64,000 nt of DNA, taken from JAXGTD01 sp040775095. GTDB lineage: Bacteria; Pseudomonadota; Gammaproteobacteria; Chromatiales; Chromatiaceae. Below, one piece after another: positions 1 through 8,700 of this stretch (positions are counted from its first letter, which is position 1; every line of letters begins with the position of its first letter). The translations under genes were made by a program, and so were the position numbers. A model generated the notes under the pieces. The model saw only the letters and a list, made by a program, of their open reading frames with translations. It did not search any database and was not told the origin of the DNA. Location of the stretch: assembly GCA_040775095.1 (NCBI GenBank), contig JAXGTD010000001.1, forward strand, positions 46,810 to 110,809. Reading direction: 5' to 3'.

Positions 1-17
1 TGACCTCGGCTGATGGT

Positions 18-623
18 TTGCTCTCCGAACGCTTTTTCGATGCGCTTCGCTACGCGGCGCGGTTGCACAATCATCAGGTGCGCAAGGGCGCCCAATGCCC
101 TTACGTTTCGCATCCGTTGGCGGTGGCCAGCCTGGTGCTGGAGCACGGTGGCGACGAAGAGGAGGCGATTGCCGCGCTGCTCCATGACGTCATCGAGGAC
201 CAGGCCGAGCATTTCGGTGGGGTGGAGGCGCTCCGCTCCGAGATTCGCGCACGCTTCGGCGAGCATGTGCTCGACCTCGTCAATGCATGCACCGATGCCG
301 AGGTCGTCCCCAAGCCGCCGTGGCGCGAGCGCAAGGAGCGCTATATCGCCCACGTGATCGCCACGCCAGACCCCGCCTACCACCGGGTCACGATCGCCGA
401 CAAGCTGCACAACGCCCGCAGCATCCTGCTGGATTACCGCCGGCTCGGCGACGAGCTCTGGCAACGTTTCAACCGCAAGGAGGCGGCGCCGCACCTGTGG
501 TACTACCGTAGCCTGACCGACGCCTTCCGCGCGGCCGGGCAGGCACCGCCCGTGTTGGTGGACGAGCTGGACCGCGTGGTCTCAGAACTGGAGGCGCTGG
601 TGGCGGCCGCCGGCCCGGATTGA
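18..623 (+). CDS. HD-domain phosphohydrolase, RelA/SpoT hydrolase-like
   Basis: The protein is about 201 aa and is essentially a stand-alone HD domain of the type found in the hydrolase half of SpoT and in small alarmone hydrolases. Visible metal-binding motifs are an early His in HNHQVRKG, the HD pair in ALLHDVIED (about residues 55-62) and a distal Asp in TIADKLHNAR (about residues 126-135). This family removes pyrophosphate from (p)ppGpp or related nucleotides using Mn2+. No synthetase, TGS or ACT domain follows, so it is hydrolase-only. The TTG at 18 is the first possible start. The frame is open back to the window edge and no ribosome site is visible, so the true start may lie outside the window. 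Substrate specificity is inferred. It faces the convergent nnrS-like gene across 190 bp containing only a GC-rich hairpin. Confidence 0.85.
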   Translation: MLSERFFDALRYAARLHNHQVRKGAQCPYVSHPLAVASLVLEHGGDEEEAIAALLHDVIEDQAEHFGGVEALRSEIRARFGEHVLDLVNACTDAEVVPKPPWRERKERYIAHVIATPDPAYHRVTIADKLHNARSILLDYRRLGDELWQRFNRKEAAPHLWYYRSLTDAFRAAGQAPPVLVDELDRVVSELEALVAAAGPD

Positions 624-813
624 CGCACGGCACCCGGGCAACGCCCCGGGCCTGGCGTACCGGCCTCGCGCGTCGAAGGGGCGTAGAAGTTCAGCCCCAT
701 CTGCTCCGGACTCAATGTCGCGGGCGTGCTGGCACGGCGACCGGAGGCCCGGGAATCGTCGCCCAGGCGATCCGCGCTCGCCGGTGGCGTGGCCCCACCG
801 ATGCGGTCGTCGG

Positions 814-2010
814 TCAGCCAGGACGCCCATCGAGTCGCGGGCGTACCAGCATCGGCAGATAGAGCGCCGAAAACAGACCGAAGCTGAGTATCCACAAGAG
901 CTGCGACATCCCGATCCAGAGCGTGTAATGCGCCGCGTCGAGGAGTGGCCCAAATACACGGGTCAGGGCACCCAATACCAGCAAGGCGAAGAGCGGGCCC
1001 AGTGCCTTGGGCGCGTCAAACACGTTACGCCCGGTATGCCCAAGCGCGACGCGTGACATCATGCTGACCGTGATCAGACCGATACCGCCGACGGCGAAGG
1101 CATGTAATGCGAGGGTTGGCGCAATCCCGAACCACACGGACAACAGCTTCAGAAGAAAACCAAGCACAAGAAAGGCGTAGCCAAGATACAGCGACCAGAG
1201 CAGGGGGGCGGCCCAGATGCCGCGCGTGTACCAGTCCCGCATGCGCACCACGTGGATCGCGAACAGTGTCAGGGACAGCCAGGCGACGAGTTGGGCCTGC
1301 TGGGTAAAGACGTCGACGACCACCCAGGCGAGAAACAGCAGCATGCTGGAAATATCTACCCAGCGCCGATTGCGTGCCTCGAAGCCCGTATCGACGCCGC
1401 GCGCGATGAAGAAGGGCACCACCCGTCGAGCCATGGCAAAGATGAGCGCCAGGATGAGATAAAGGCCCGTGTAGAGACCCCAGATCGCACCCTGATCGAG
1501 ATGGCCCAGCACGCCGGCGTAAAACACGACATTGCTCAGCAGCATCAGACATAGCTTGGTGATGATGCCAAGCTGCTTCCATTGCTTGACCTTCAAGACG
1601 GGCCAGCTGACACCCGCAATCACGCCCGCGGCAAACGCAAGATCGGCTGCCGCGGCCACCATCAGTGCCGATTCGCCGGGCAAGAAGAAGGCGATCCTTG
1701 CTGTTAGCCACAGCAGCAGCAGGCCAGATAGCATCATGCCACGCAAGCCGGGAACGCCTGTCCAGTTGCCCACGGCGGTCAACAGAAACCCCGCGATCAC
1801 CGCCATCGCGTAGCCGAAGACCATCTCGTGCCCGTGCCAGAGCGTGCCGCTTATCCCGCCCGGCGCCAGCGGCACTGAAAAAACGAACATCGCCATCCAC
1901 AACAGCATGGAGAACACGGCGAACAGTCCTGCCGCACTGAAAAACGGCCGGAAGCCGAGCTCGAACAACGCGAACGACGGCTGGGCGGAGCTTGCTTCGA
2001 TCTGCAGCAT
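814..2010 (-). CDS. nnrS: NnrS family membrane protein
   Basis: This 398-aa polytopic inner-membrane protein has roughly twelve hydrophobic segments. The N-terminal FRPFF signature (about residues 20-25) and the WHGHEMVFGY motif (about residues 58-67) are hallmarks of NnrS. NnrS is a haem- and copper-containing membrane protein in denitrifiers and other proteobacteria that protects against nitrosative stress, notably iron loss caused by nitric oxide. The His residues of the WHGHE motif are present. The length is usual for the family (about 390-400 aa). The ATG at 2010 sits directly before the hydrophilic leader MLQIEASS. The upstream region runs to the hemerythrin gene on the same strand, and no FNR/DNR-type TTGAT-N4-ATCAA palindrome is visible there. 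Proximity to a hemerythrin suggests a shared NO or oxygen response, which is an inference. Confidence 0.93.
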   Translation of the reverse strand: MLQIEASSAQPSFALFELGFRPFFSAAGLFAVFSMLLWMAMFVFSVPLAPGGISGTLWHGHEMVFGYAMAVIAGFLLTAVGNWTGVPGLRGMMLSGLLLLWLTARIAFFLPGESALMVAAAADLAFAAGVIAGVSWPVLKVKQWKQLGIITKLCLMLLSNVVFYAGVLGHLDQGAIWGLYTGLYLILALIFAMARRVVPFFIARGVDTGFEARNRRWVDISSMLLFLAWVVVDVFTQQAQLVAWLSLTLFAIHVVRMRDWYTRGIWAAPLLWSLYLGYAFLVLGFLLKLLSVWFGIAPTLALHAFAVGGIGLITVSMMSRVALGHTGRNVFDAPKALGPLFALLVLGALTRVFGPLLDAAHYTLWIGMSQLLWILSFGLFSALYLPMLVRPRLDGRPG

Positions 2011-2170
2011 ATGTGATGTCCTGTTTCGATGTCAGCCGCGGGCCGGACCGTCGCCAAGGCTGGTCTGACCCTGCGGTATTCCCACATTATCGGTCAGAAA
2101 GACGGGGGTTACAGCCTTTCTCATTGACAGGTCTGCCGTTCACATCCACTACGCCGCCGTTCTTCGTCGG

Positions 2171-2194
2171 GTCGCCCGCAAGCGGGCTCCTACG
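2171..2194. repeat. REP-like palindrome
   Basis: Within the 367-bp gap between the nnrS and hemerythrin genes lies a short palindrome, CGCCCGCAAGCGGGC, followed by TCCTACG. This is the common extragenic REP signature seen in many high-GC gammaproteobacteria. The rest of the gap is GC-rich with several small hairpins (for example around 2265-2285 and 2340-2375) and no coding signal that I trust. Confidence 0.55.
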
Positions 2195-2377
2195 CCGACC
2201 GGTGTCGGCGGCCCGTAGCGCGCGACACGCCTGCTTTGCAGACGCGGTTTGGCAACCGACACACCGCCCCGGGGCGGCGGGGCATTTGTGGGGGGTACCT
2301 CAGGGTCCGACCAGCGCGGGTGCGGGCCCGTCATCCGCGCCTCTGGCGACGGGCCCCGGCGCAGCCGGGCCGGGCAA

Positions 2378-2779
2378 CTATTTGTTTACCAATTCGGCCA
2401 ATTGGCCCAGATCGAGCAGCTGCTGGGCCCGCTCGAAAAGCGCCTTTTCTTCGAACCGAATGTGCGCCACGAGAAGTTCGGCAAACCCGGCAAGGTTTTC
2501 GCTTCGCGCATCGGCTACCAGGTCGCGCAAAGCCGCGTGCTCCGTCAATGTGCGCTCGACCAGCAGGGTCTCGCCGGCCCGCCGCATCGCCGGCAGCAGG
2601 CCCTCCTCTTCGAGCTGAAAGTGCGGCTCCAATTCGGCCCGGAAGCGCGCGACGAGCGTCGTCCAGGCATGCAGTCGATCGCGCGGGTTCCCGTCCGCTG
2701 CCTGACGGGCCTTGCGTGCCAGCACCAGACCAATATGGTGATCACTGGAGAGGTCGCGGAGTGCCGGGTGCCTTTTCAT
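2378..2779 (-). CDS. Hemerythrin HHE-domain protein
   Basis: A 133-aa all-helical protein carrying the hemerythrin HHE pattern: DHHIG (about residues 13-17), EPHFQLEEE (about residues 51-59), EH (about residue 81) and AHIRFEE (about residues 108-114). These His, Glu and Asp ligands form a non-haem di-iron centre that binds O2 or NO. Stand-alone proteins of this size act in oxygen sensing, storage, or NO and iron-sulfur repair. No signal peptide is present, so it should be cytoplasmic. The start ATG at 2779 begins directly with MKRHPALRDLS, typical of the subfamily. It lies upstream of nnrS on the same strand, 367 bp apart, so a shared transcript is uncertain, but the pairing fits a nitrosative-stress role. 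Confidence 0.9.
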   Translation of the reverse strand: MKRHPALRDLSSDHHIGLVLARKARQAADGNPRDRLHAWTTLVARFRAELEPHFQLEEEGLLPAMRRAGETLLVERTLTEHAALRDLVADARSENLAGFAELLVAHIRFEEKALFERAQQLLDLGQLAELVNK

Positions 2780-3053
2780 GAGGTCTCAACTCGGGGTACG
2801 GGTGAATGGATGCGCAGGATGCGCGTGCCTTGCCTGGTCGGAACGACCGAATGACAGGGCCTCAACTCCGATGTGGCCGCGGATGGCAACCAACAGCCGA
2901 TGGGTTCCGTCCGGGCCTTCACATCGCGGGGCCTCGGCGGCCATGGATTGCATGGTGGCCGCGGCGACACTGAAGACTTCCCATTCTACCCTGAGCAGAA
3001 CGGCGTGGTCTGCTGTCGCGCATCGAGCCCACCGACCAGGGGAAACAGCAGGC

Positions 3054-3221
3054 CTAGGAGACTGTCCGACTTAGGTTCTCGACGCGCTGGGTACGTGAAA
3101 TCTGGCGATTTCGCCGAACGGAAAACCCGTGAGTTGCACGTAGCGCGCCGATACTGGCCAACTATTGACCAAGGCTCACGCCTTTTCGGGGTATTGCGAC
3201 CTAAGTCGGACAGCCTCCTAG
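3054..3221. mobile_element. IS5-type MITE with CTAG target duplication
   Basis: A 160-bp element (3058-3217) is bounded by 19-bp terminal inverted repeats. The left end reads GAGACTGTCCGACTTAGGT and the right end is its reverse complement with one difference. It is flanked on both sides by CTAG (3054-3057 and 3218-3221), which matches the 4-bp YTAR duplication made by IS5-group transposases. The interior has no ORF that could be a transposase, so it is a non-autonomous miniature element. It occupies the gap between the hemerythrin and methyltransferase genes. The rest of that gap (2780-3053) shows no gene. Family assignment rests on the duplication and end sequence only. Confidence 0.8.
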
Positions 3222-3312
3222 GACGATCCCTGGCCACGTAAGGCGTTATCCTCTCCTTCTGAACGGAGAGGTCCCGAGCGCGCGTCCACCTGTCTGTCTC
3301 CCGGAGGAAGAT

Positions 3313-3972
3313 ATGAACTGCTGCAGCCTGATCAACGCCGACACCGACCGCTTCTTCTCGCGCTTCGCCGGCCTTCACCGTCTGCGCTTTCGGCTGTTCG
3401 GCTTCGAGCATAGCCAGCGGCAGCTCATCCGCGGGATTCACGACGCGGGCATCGAGGGCGCCACCCTGCTCGATATCGGCTGCGGCCCTGGTTACCTTCA
3501 CCGCGCCCTGCTGCGGCTCGGGGCGGTGCGGGCAACGGGGGTTGACCTCTCGGCGGGCATGGTAGCGAGCGCCCGGGCCGGTGCGCGGGCCGATGGGCTG
3601 GCCGAGCGCACCGATTACCGGCAGGGTGACTTTACCCAGATGACCAACGAGGTCCCGGCCGCCGACCTGGTCGTGCTGGACAAGGTCATCTGCTGCTACC
3701 CCGATTGGGAGGCCCTGGTCGAGCGCTCGCTGCTGAAGACCCGGCGCCTTTATGCCTTCACCATCCCCCGCGATCGCACGCTGACCCGGGCCGGTCTGAA
3801 GGCAGTGCGCTGGGGTTTGCGCGGTGCGGGCTGCTGCTATCAGCCCTTCATCCACGATGCCGCGCGGATCGAGGCGTGCATCCTCGCCGGTGGCTTTCAC
3901 CGGACCTACGAGGCGCGAACCCCCGCCTGGCTAACCCGCGTCTACACGCGGGTGGAGGCCGTTGGCGTCTGA
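3313..3972 (+). CDS. Class I SAM-dependent methyltransferase
   Basis: The protein is 219 aa with a Rossmann-like methyltransferase core. Motif I, LLDIGCGPGYL, lies at about residues 53-63, the acidic loop GVDLS at about 76-80, and a motif II/III-type stretch ending DLVVLDKVICCYPDW at about 120-134. It resembles the magnesium-protoporphyrin O-methyltransferase/UbiE-like group in layout, but there is no chlorophyll gene nearby and the substrate cannot be named. A strong ribosome site (GGAGGAAG) stands just before the ATG at 3313, so the start is firm. It begins about 90 bp after the MITE and is convergent with the oxidoreductase gene 67 bp downstream. The N-terminus (MNCCSLINADTDRFFSRF) and the CC pairs near residue 130 and the C-terminus may be typical of its subfamily. 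Confidence 0.85.
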   Translation: MNCCSLINADTDRFFSRFAGLHRLRFRLFGFEHSQRQLIRGIHDAGIEGATLLDIGCGPGYLHRALLRLGAVRATGVDLSAGMVASARAGARADGLAERTDYRQGDFTQMTNEVPAADLVVLDKVICCYPDWEALVERSLLKTRRLYAFTIPRDRTLTRAGLKAVRWGLRGAGCCYQPFIHDAARIEACILAGGFHRTYEARTPAWLTRVYTRVEAVGV

Positions 3973-4039
3973 CCCACCCCGATCCCCGGGGTTTGTGGTG
4001 CCGGAGAGTCGATCGGCAACAGGGCAGGGCGTGTTCCGA

Positions 4040-4996
4040 TCAGGGATGGCCGACCTGTAGGATGATCTTCCCGCGCCCATGCCCCGAGTCGAGACGCTCA
4101 TGGGCTTGGCGGACCGCCTCCAGCGGGATGACCCGGTCGATGATCGGCCGCGCCTGAGCCCGCTCGAACAGTGGGCGCATCTCTTCCAGCCGGCCGCGCT
4201 CCCTGGTGAGAAAGACACCATGCAGCGCGATGTTGTGCTGATAGAGCAGCGTCAGGTCGCCCTGGGGCGGCAGTATGCAGGCGATCCGCCCCCCGGGTCG
4301 CAGCGCGGGCAGGCAGCGCGCCACCCGATCCGTCCCCTCGATGTCGAAGGCCGCATCGGCGCCCTTGCCATCGGTCTCCGCCAACACGACTTCGGTGACC
4401 TGCCCCGACCCATAGTCGATGGCCACGTCGGCCCCGAGCTCCCGGAGCAGATCCAGGTTGCCCGCGCTGGCCGTCGCCAACACCCGCGCCCCGGCGGCGC
4501 GGGCGAACTGCACGGCAAAGGAGCCGACCCCGCCGGCCCCGCCATGGATGAGCACCGTCTCGCCCGGGCGCAGGGCCAGGCGCCGGATCACGGCCTCCCA
4601 GGCCGTTCCCCCGGCCAACGGCACCGCGGCGGCCTCGACGAACGAGAGCCCCTTTGGCTTGGGCGCCGCCAGCCGCGCCGAGACCACCTGGTATTCCGCG
4701 TAACTGCCCAGGGGATTGCCAAAGATCTCCGGGGTGTACCAGACCTCGTCCCCCGCGACGAAATCGTCCACGCCGGGGCCGATCTTATCGACGATGCCGG
4801 CCACGTCGTAACCGAGCACCACCGGTGGAGCCAGATTGGCCCAGGTGCCATTCGCCCGCAGCTTCGCATCCACCGGATTGGTACCGGATGCGATCACCCG
4901 CACCCGAATCTCCCCGGGTCCGGGTGAGGGTCGCTCGATGTCCCGCGGCTCGAAGAGATCCGGGCCTCCAAATCGCGGAAGTACCATGGCGCGCAT
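4040..4996 (-). CDS. Zinc-independent quinone oxidoreductase (MDR family)
   Basis: The 318-aa medium-chain dehydrogenase/reductase has the N-terminal GroES-like half (MRAMVLPRFGG, then the TNPVDAKLR motif) and a C-terminal NAD(P)H Rossmann half with GGAGGVGSFAVQFA at about residues 147-160. No structural or catalytic zinc cysteines are visible, which places it with quinone oxidoreductase/zeta-crystallin enzymes that reduce quinones or enones with NADPH. The ATG at 4996 is chosen because GGAGAGCAAC lies immediately upstream and the family starts at this point. An ATG 48 bp further upstream would add a non-conserved leader. It is a single-gene unit; no regulator is adjacent. Confidence 0.88.
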   Translation of the reverse strand: MRAMVLPRFGGPDLFEPRDIERPSPGPGEIRVRVIASGTNPVDAKLRANGTWANLAPPVVLGYDVAGIVDKIGPGVDDFVAGDEVWYTPEIFGNPLGSYAEYQVVSARLAAPKPKGLSFVEAAAVPLAGGTAWEAVIRRLALRPGETVLIHGGAGGVGSFAVQFARAAGARVLATASAGNLDLLRELGADVAIDYGSGQVTEVVLAETDGKGADAAFDIEGTDRVARCLPALRPGGRIACILPPQGDLTLLYQHNIALHGVFLTRERGRLEEMRPLFERAQARPIIDRVIPLEAVRQAHERLDSGHGRGKIILQVGHP

Positions 4997-5181
4997 GTTG
5001 CTCTCCTTCTCGGGTTGCCGATGGCCCTTCGGGTGGAGACGCATGGGGCAACTCTCAAGCCCGGGGTTTGGATGGAATTGCCGCCAGAGACACCGGCCGC
5101 GAGGGGGCGCTGCCCGGGCGGAACCGGCGGCAACCGGCCGGAGACGGCCCGGATCCGGGGGTTCTGCAGCCGTCGCGCCGA

Positions 5182-5358
5182 TCAGCGCGGCTCTTCACCG
5201 ATGATCGTGGCGAGCTCGTCGCGGGTGAGGTTCTGCTGGTCGCCATTAGACAGCTGCAGTATCGCGTAGACGCTGTTCTCCTCCCGTGGCAACACCCGCA
5301 GGCTGACGACGTGGTCCGTGTTCAGAAAGAGACCCGGCCGGAGCTCGACCAGATTCAT
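5182..5358 (-). CDS. Small hypothetical protein downstream of tcA
   Basis: This 58-aa protein begins MNLVELRPGLFLNTDHVV at 5358 with AAAGG upstream. An in-frame ATG at 5466 would add a low-complexity Pro/Thr/Gly-rich leader and is less likely. The sequence looks like a compact beta-rich fold followed by a helix (TRDELATIIGEEPR). It has no signal peptide or membrane segment, so it would be cytoplasmic. It is the next gene on the same strand after the giant tcA gene, about 370 bp away, separated by the hairpin-rich repeat at 5578-5718. I do not recognise a family. It could be unrelated housekeeping, or an accessory or protective protein of the Tc locus, but only position supports the latter. 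Confidence 0.55.
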   Translation of the reverse strand: MNLVELRPGLFLNTDHVVSLRVLPREENSVYAILQLSNGDQQNLTRDELATIIGEEPR

Positions 5359-5577
5359 TGTTCGGGCCTTTCGTTTTGGGGTTGGAGGGGCCGTCGCGGG
5401 TCCCGTGGACGCTTGGCCCCCGCGGTGGGGTTCCTTGCTTTCGTCGCGTGTTGGCGTAGTGACCATCTTCTAAAAGTCCTCCGATCAGCCAGACCTCGGT
5501 AGCCAAATACCGCTGATTCGAATCCATTTACAGCGCGGTGGACGGACCCGCGAACCGGCCGCCACCGGCCGTGCCTA

Positions 5578-5718
5578 GGAAACGCTGATGTATCACGTTT
5601 CCCGGCCGGGCCATGGAGGGCCCGGCATTTTCAGCCACCCGAGTGACTGAAAATGGAGCGAGCCGGAAACCGCGTTTTCGGCTCGCGAGCGGCTCGAATG
5701 CCAGGACGGCATTTGAGC
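5578..5718. repeat. Multi-hairpin dispersed element, copy A
   Basis: Five consecutive hairpins can be drawn: GGAAACG/CGTTTCC (5578-5602), GCCGGGCC/GGCCCGGC (5605-5626), CATTTTCAG/CTGAAAATG (5626-5655), GCGAGCCG/CGGCTCGC (5658-5686) and GCTCGAATGCC/GGCATTTGAGC with one mismatch (5692-5718). The same architecture with different stem sequences recurs at 48437-48579, and a shorter form occurs at 33614-33692. It starts 10 bp beyond the tcA stop codon, so it would lie in the 3' region of that transcript, in the opposite orientation to the other two copies. It may act as a transcription terminator or mRNA-stabilising structure, or be a REP-class mobile repeat. Confidence 0.75.
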
Positions 5719-5727
5719 GGCATCTCC

Positions 5728-8700
5728 TCAGCACAGGGCCTTACAGTCACCCTCGCACGTGGGCGGCTTCGGCAAGCAGCGTTCGGCCGGGCCGGCCTCG
5801 TATGAGCACAGCAGATAGGCGCGGTGTACCACCCCGACGCTCGCCGGGAACAGGAACTCGCCGATCGCGACCCATCGCTCGTCGCGTAAGAACGGGAATG
5901 GGTACTCGATGACCCCGTGAAAGAGGCACGGCCAGTCCTCGCTCGCCACGCAGGTCAGGAAGTAGCGCTCGCAGCAGCTTTCACCGCCGTCGTCGCACTC
6001 GCAGTCGCGCTCGGCAACGAGCTCGATCTCGTGGTTGCGCACGCCGGTGCAGCCCTGCGCCTCGAACCACAGCTCGACGCGTCGCATACGCACCGGCCGC
6101 TGACCCGGCAAGTACGGGAACATGCCCCGGCTCATCCGCAGCGCGAGCGGCCGCGTGCAATCGGGCGGCTCGGCAACCGGCGCGATGGCCTGGAAGCGTT
6201 GCCAGGTCTCCGCGAAGTCCTGTCTCCAGTCGAACAAGCGCAGCCCGGCTCCCGGGAGCCGACAGGAGGCAGCGGCCCAGCTTGCCCCTCGCAGCATGTC
6301 ACCGCCGTCGCGCGCCGTGTAGCTCAGCTGGAAGACCAGATCGCTCACCGTATCGAGATCGAACCCGTTTGTTTCGATCGGTAGCTCGATCCGCCAGCGG
6401 CTGATCGCGCCGGCATACTCGAACGGCAGATAACGCTCGTCGCGGAAATTGAGCTCGAACAGGCCCGGGTCGTTCTGACCCGAGGATGTGGCGATCGCCT
6501 CGGTCGCGCCATACTGCCTCACAATGCGCGGATCGGCCTTGATGGCCTCGTAGCGCCTGCTCTCGCAGCAACCGCAGGTACACTGCCCCGGGCAGCAGTC
6601 TTCGATGTCGAGCAGCGTGGGCTCGACGCGGGTTGTGCTGCTCAGCAGCGTGAGCTGGCAGTGCACACCCGTGAACGGGCCCGCGACGGAGGGGACCGTC
6701 AGACTGACGCTCTTGATCCGGCGCAGGTAATGGCCCGGGTATTCGCGGTCGAGACGCCACTCGGGGATCTCGACCTCGCAGGCGCCCGTGATCTTCAGCT
6801 GCAGGAAGGCCAGCGGGAAATCCACCCGCAGCGACAGTCTCGTGACCAGCTCATGCTCGCGCCTGTTCTGATCGTGGTAGGCCTTCTCCATCGCCCGCAG
6901 CGAGGTCGACAAGCGCTCGCCGGTCAGCAGGCCCTCATGTAGCCCGTCCCAGATGTCTGTGGGCAGGAAGCTCTGCGTTGTCAGCTCACGCTCGAGCTGG
7001 AATGCACGCTGCGCCTGGCGCGCCCAGCACCACGCGAGCTCGAACATCTGGTGGTACAGCGCCGCCAGCTCCTGTTGCAGGAAAAGGTAGAGCGCCTGAT
7101 TGGTGAACTTGTCGCGCAGGAAGTCGTGCAGCTCCGCTGCTTGCTGCTCTTGCTGCACCAGAGTGTTGAGCTGGCGCAGCGCCTGATCGCGGCGCCTCTC
7201 GGCACCAAGGATCTGCCGCTCGATCTGCTCGATCTCGATGTCGAGGACGCTGACCTGGAAGACCCAGTCGGCCTCGCGCCGATCCCATCCACCCTCGGTC
7301 AGCGACAGTCCCGCCTTGGTGCCCGTGATGTCGGCGACCGTGTAGAGGATCCTGGCAGCAGCAGCAAAGGCGTGTGCCAGCTTGGTGCCGATCGGCAACT
7401 CGTTCACGGCGACTGGAGACGAGGCCATGCCAGCCGTACCCACCGTCATGTCCGGGATCAGATTCATGACCTGCCCAACGGCCTCCACCGTGTTGCCGGC
7501 GGCGCGCGTGGTCATCGACACCCCGGTCAGATTCTGGTACGCCTGCTCGTTCGGGATCAATCCGTTGGCGATCAGGTCGGCGTAGTACTGGCGGCGCGCC
7601 TGCGCCGCCTGCTTGGTCTTCTTCAGCGCCTGCACCTGCCAGTCCGCATCGCGGAACTCCAGCCGCCGAAGCTCTTCGCTCAGCCCCATCAGCTGCCGCT
7701 CGTGGGCTGCGCGCATCGCGGCGAGGAATTCGGCGTCGCCCTTTTCGAACGCCGCGAGCAGCTCGGCACCAAAGGCACGGACCTCGCCCGCGGTCTCGAG
7801 CGCGCGTTGCAAGAGAAACTGGAAGCGGTAGGGGCTGGGTGGACAGCAGCAACCGTCCTGGTCAAGGCAGCCCCGCGTCTCGGACTTCCAGCCCCGCCGC
7901 ACGGGGTCATCACCCCAGTAGGCGGTGTCCAGGTGCAGGGTGCCGCCCTTGAGTCGTGCCTTTGTCAGGCAGTGGTGCAGGGCGTCGAGCTGGTCGGTGA
8001 CCTGGTCGTAGACCGCCATCAGGCGCGGATTCAGCGGCGCCAGCCGTGGGACGAAAGCGCTCACCGACTGCGGATTCTGGCCATCATCCTGACCAAAGAT
8101 CGTGCGTGGCCGCGGGCCGAGGAGCCTCGAGAGGGTGTCGAGGCGCAGCCGCGCCGTCGCGTAACCCTCGGGGGAATGACGGCACATGGCCGCATCCGCA
8201 TATTGCAGCAGGGTCTCCAGGTAGGCGAGCAAGACGCTGCGCCAGCGTGAGTCGAGATCGCTGCGCACCCGGGTATCGCAACAGGGGTCCAGGTCGGAGC
8301 GTCGGCCATCCCGAATCGATACGGCCTCCCGGTCCGGGCTCCCCCTGTCGTTGACGAGGATCGCGTCTGGCGAGTCCGGGGCAGGCCGGTCCCCCGCCGG
8401 CGTGCCGGGGACCGGATCGCGCGGCCTGTCTGGGCCCGGGTCGGTCGGTGGACGTTGTGGTGTGCGGCAGCGCGCCCAGCGCAGGTCCTTATCGAAGGGC
8501 GCGTAGTAGAGCTCGTACCATTTCAGCGCCGCCTCGTAGCGGCAGTGGGCCCGCAGGGTCCCGGCGACAGTCATCGCGGTTGAGTAGATCGAAGGCTCGA
8601 GCGGGGCACCAGGGGTGAAATAGACGAAGAACGGATAGGCCGGCAGCGCTGCCGGGAAGGGTCCTGGTGCCGGCGGCGTTGTCACCACTTCCGGCAGCAC

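Noticed and set aside
2986..3900. Long minus-strand frame opposite the methyltransferase gene.
   Set aside because: It crosses the MITE and lies antisense to a gene with a strong ribosome site and SAM motifs; its composition is that of a shadow frame.
5505..5530. A GATTCGAATCC string resembling a tRNA T-loop.
   Set aside because: No acceptor, D or anticodon arms can be folded around it.
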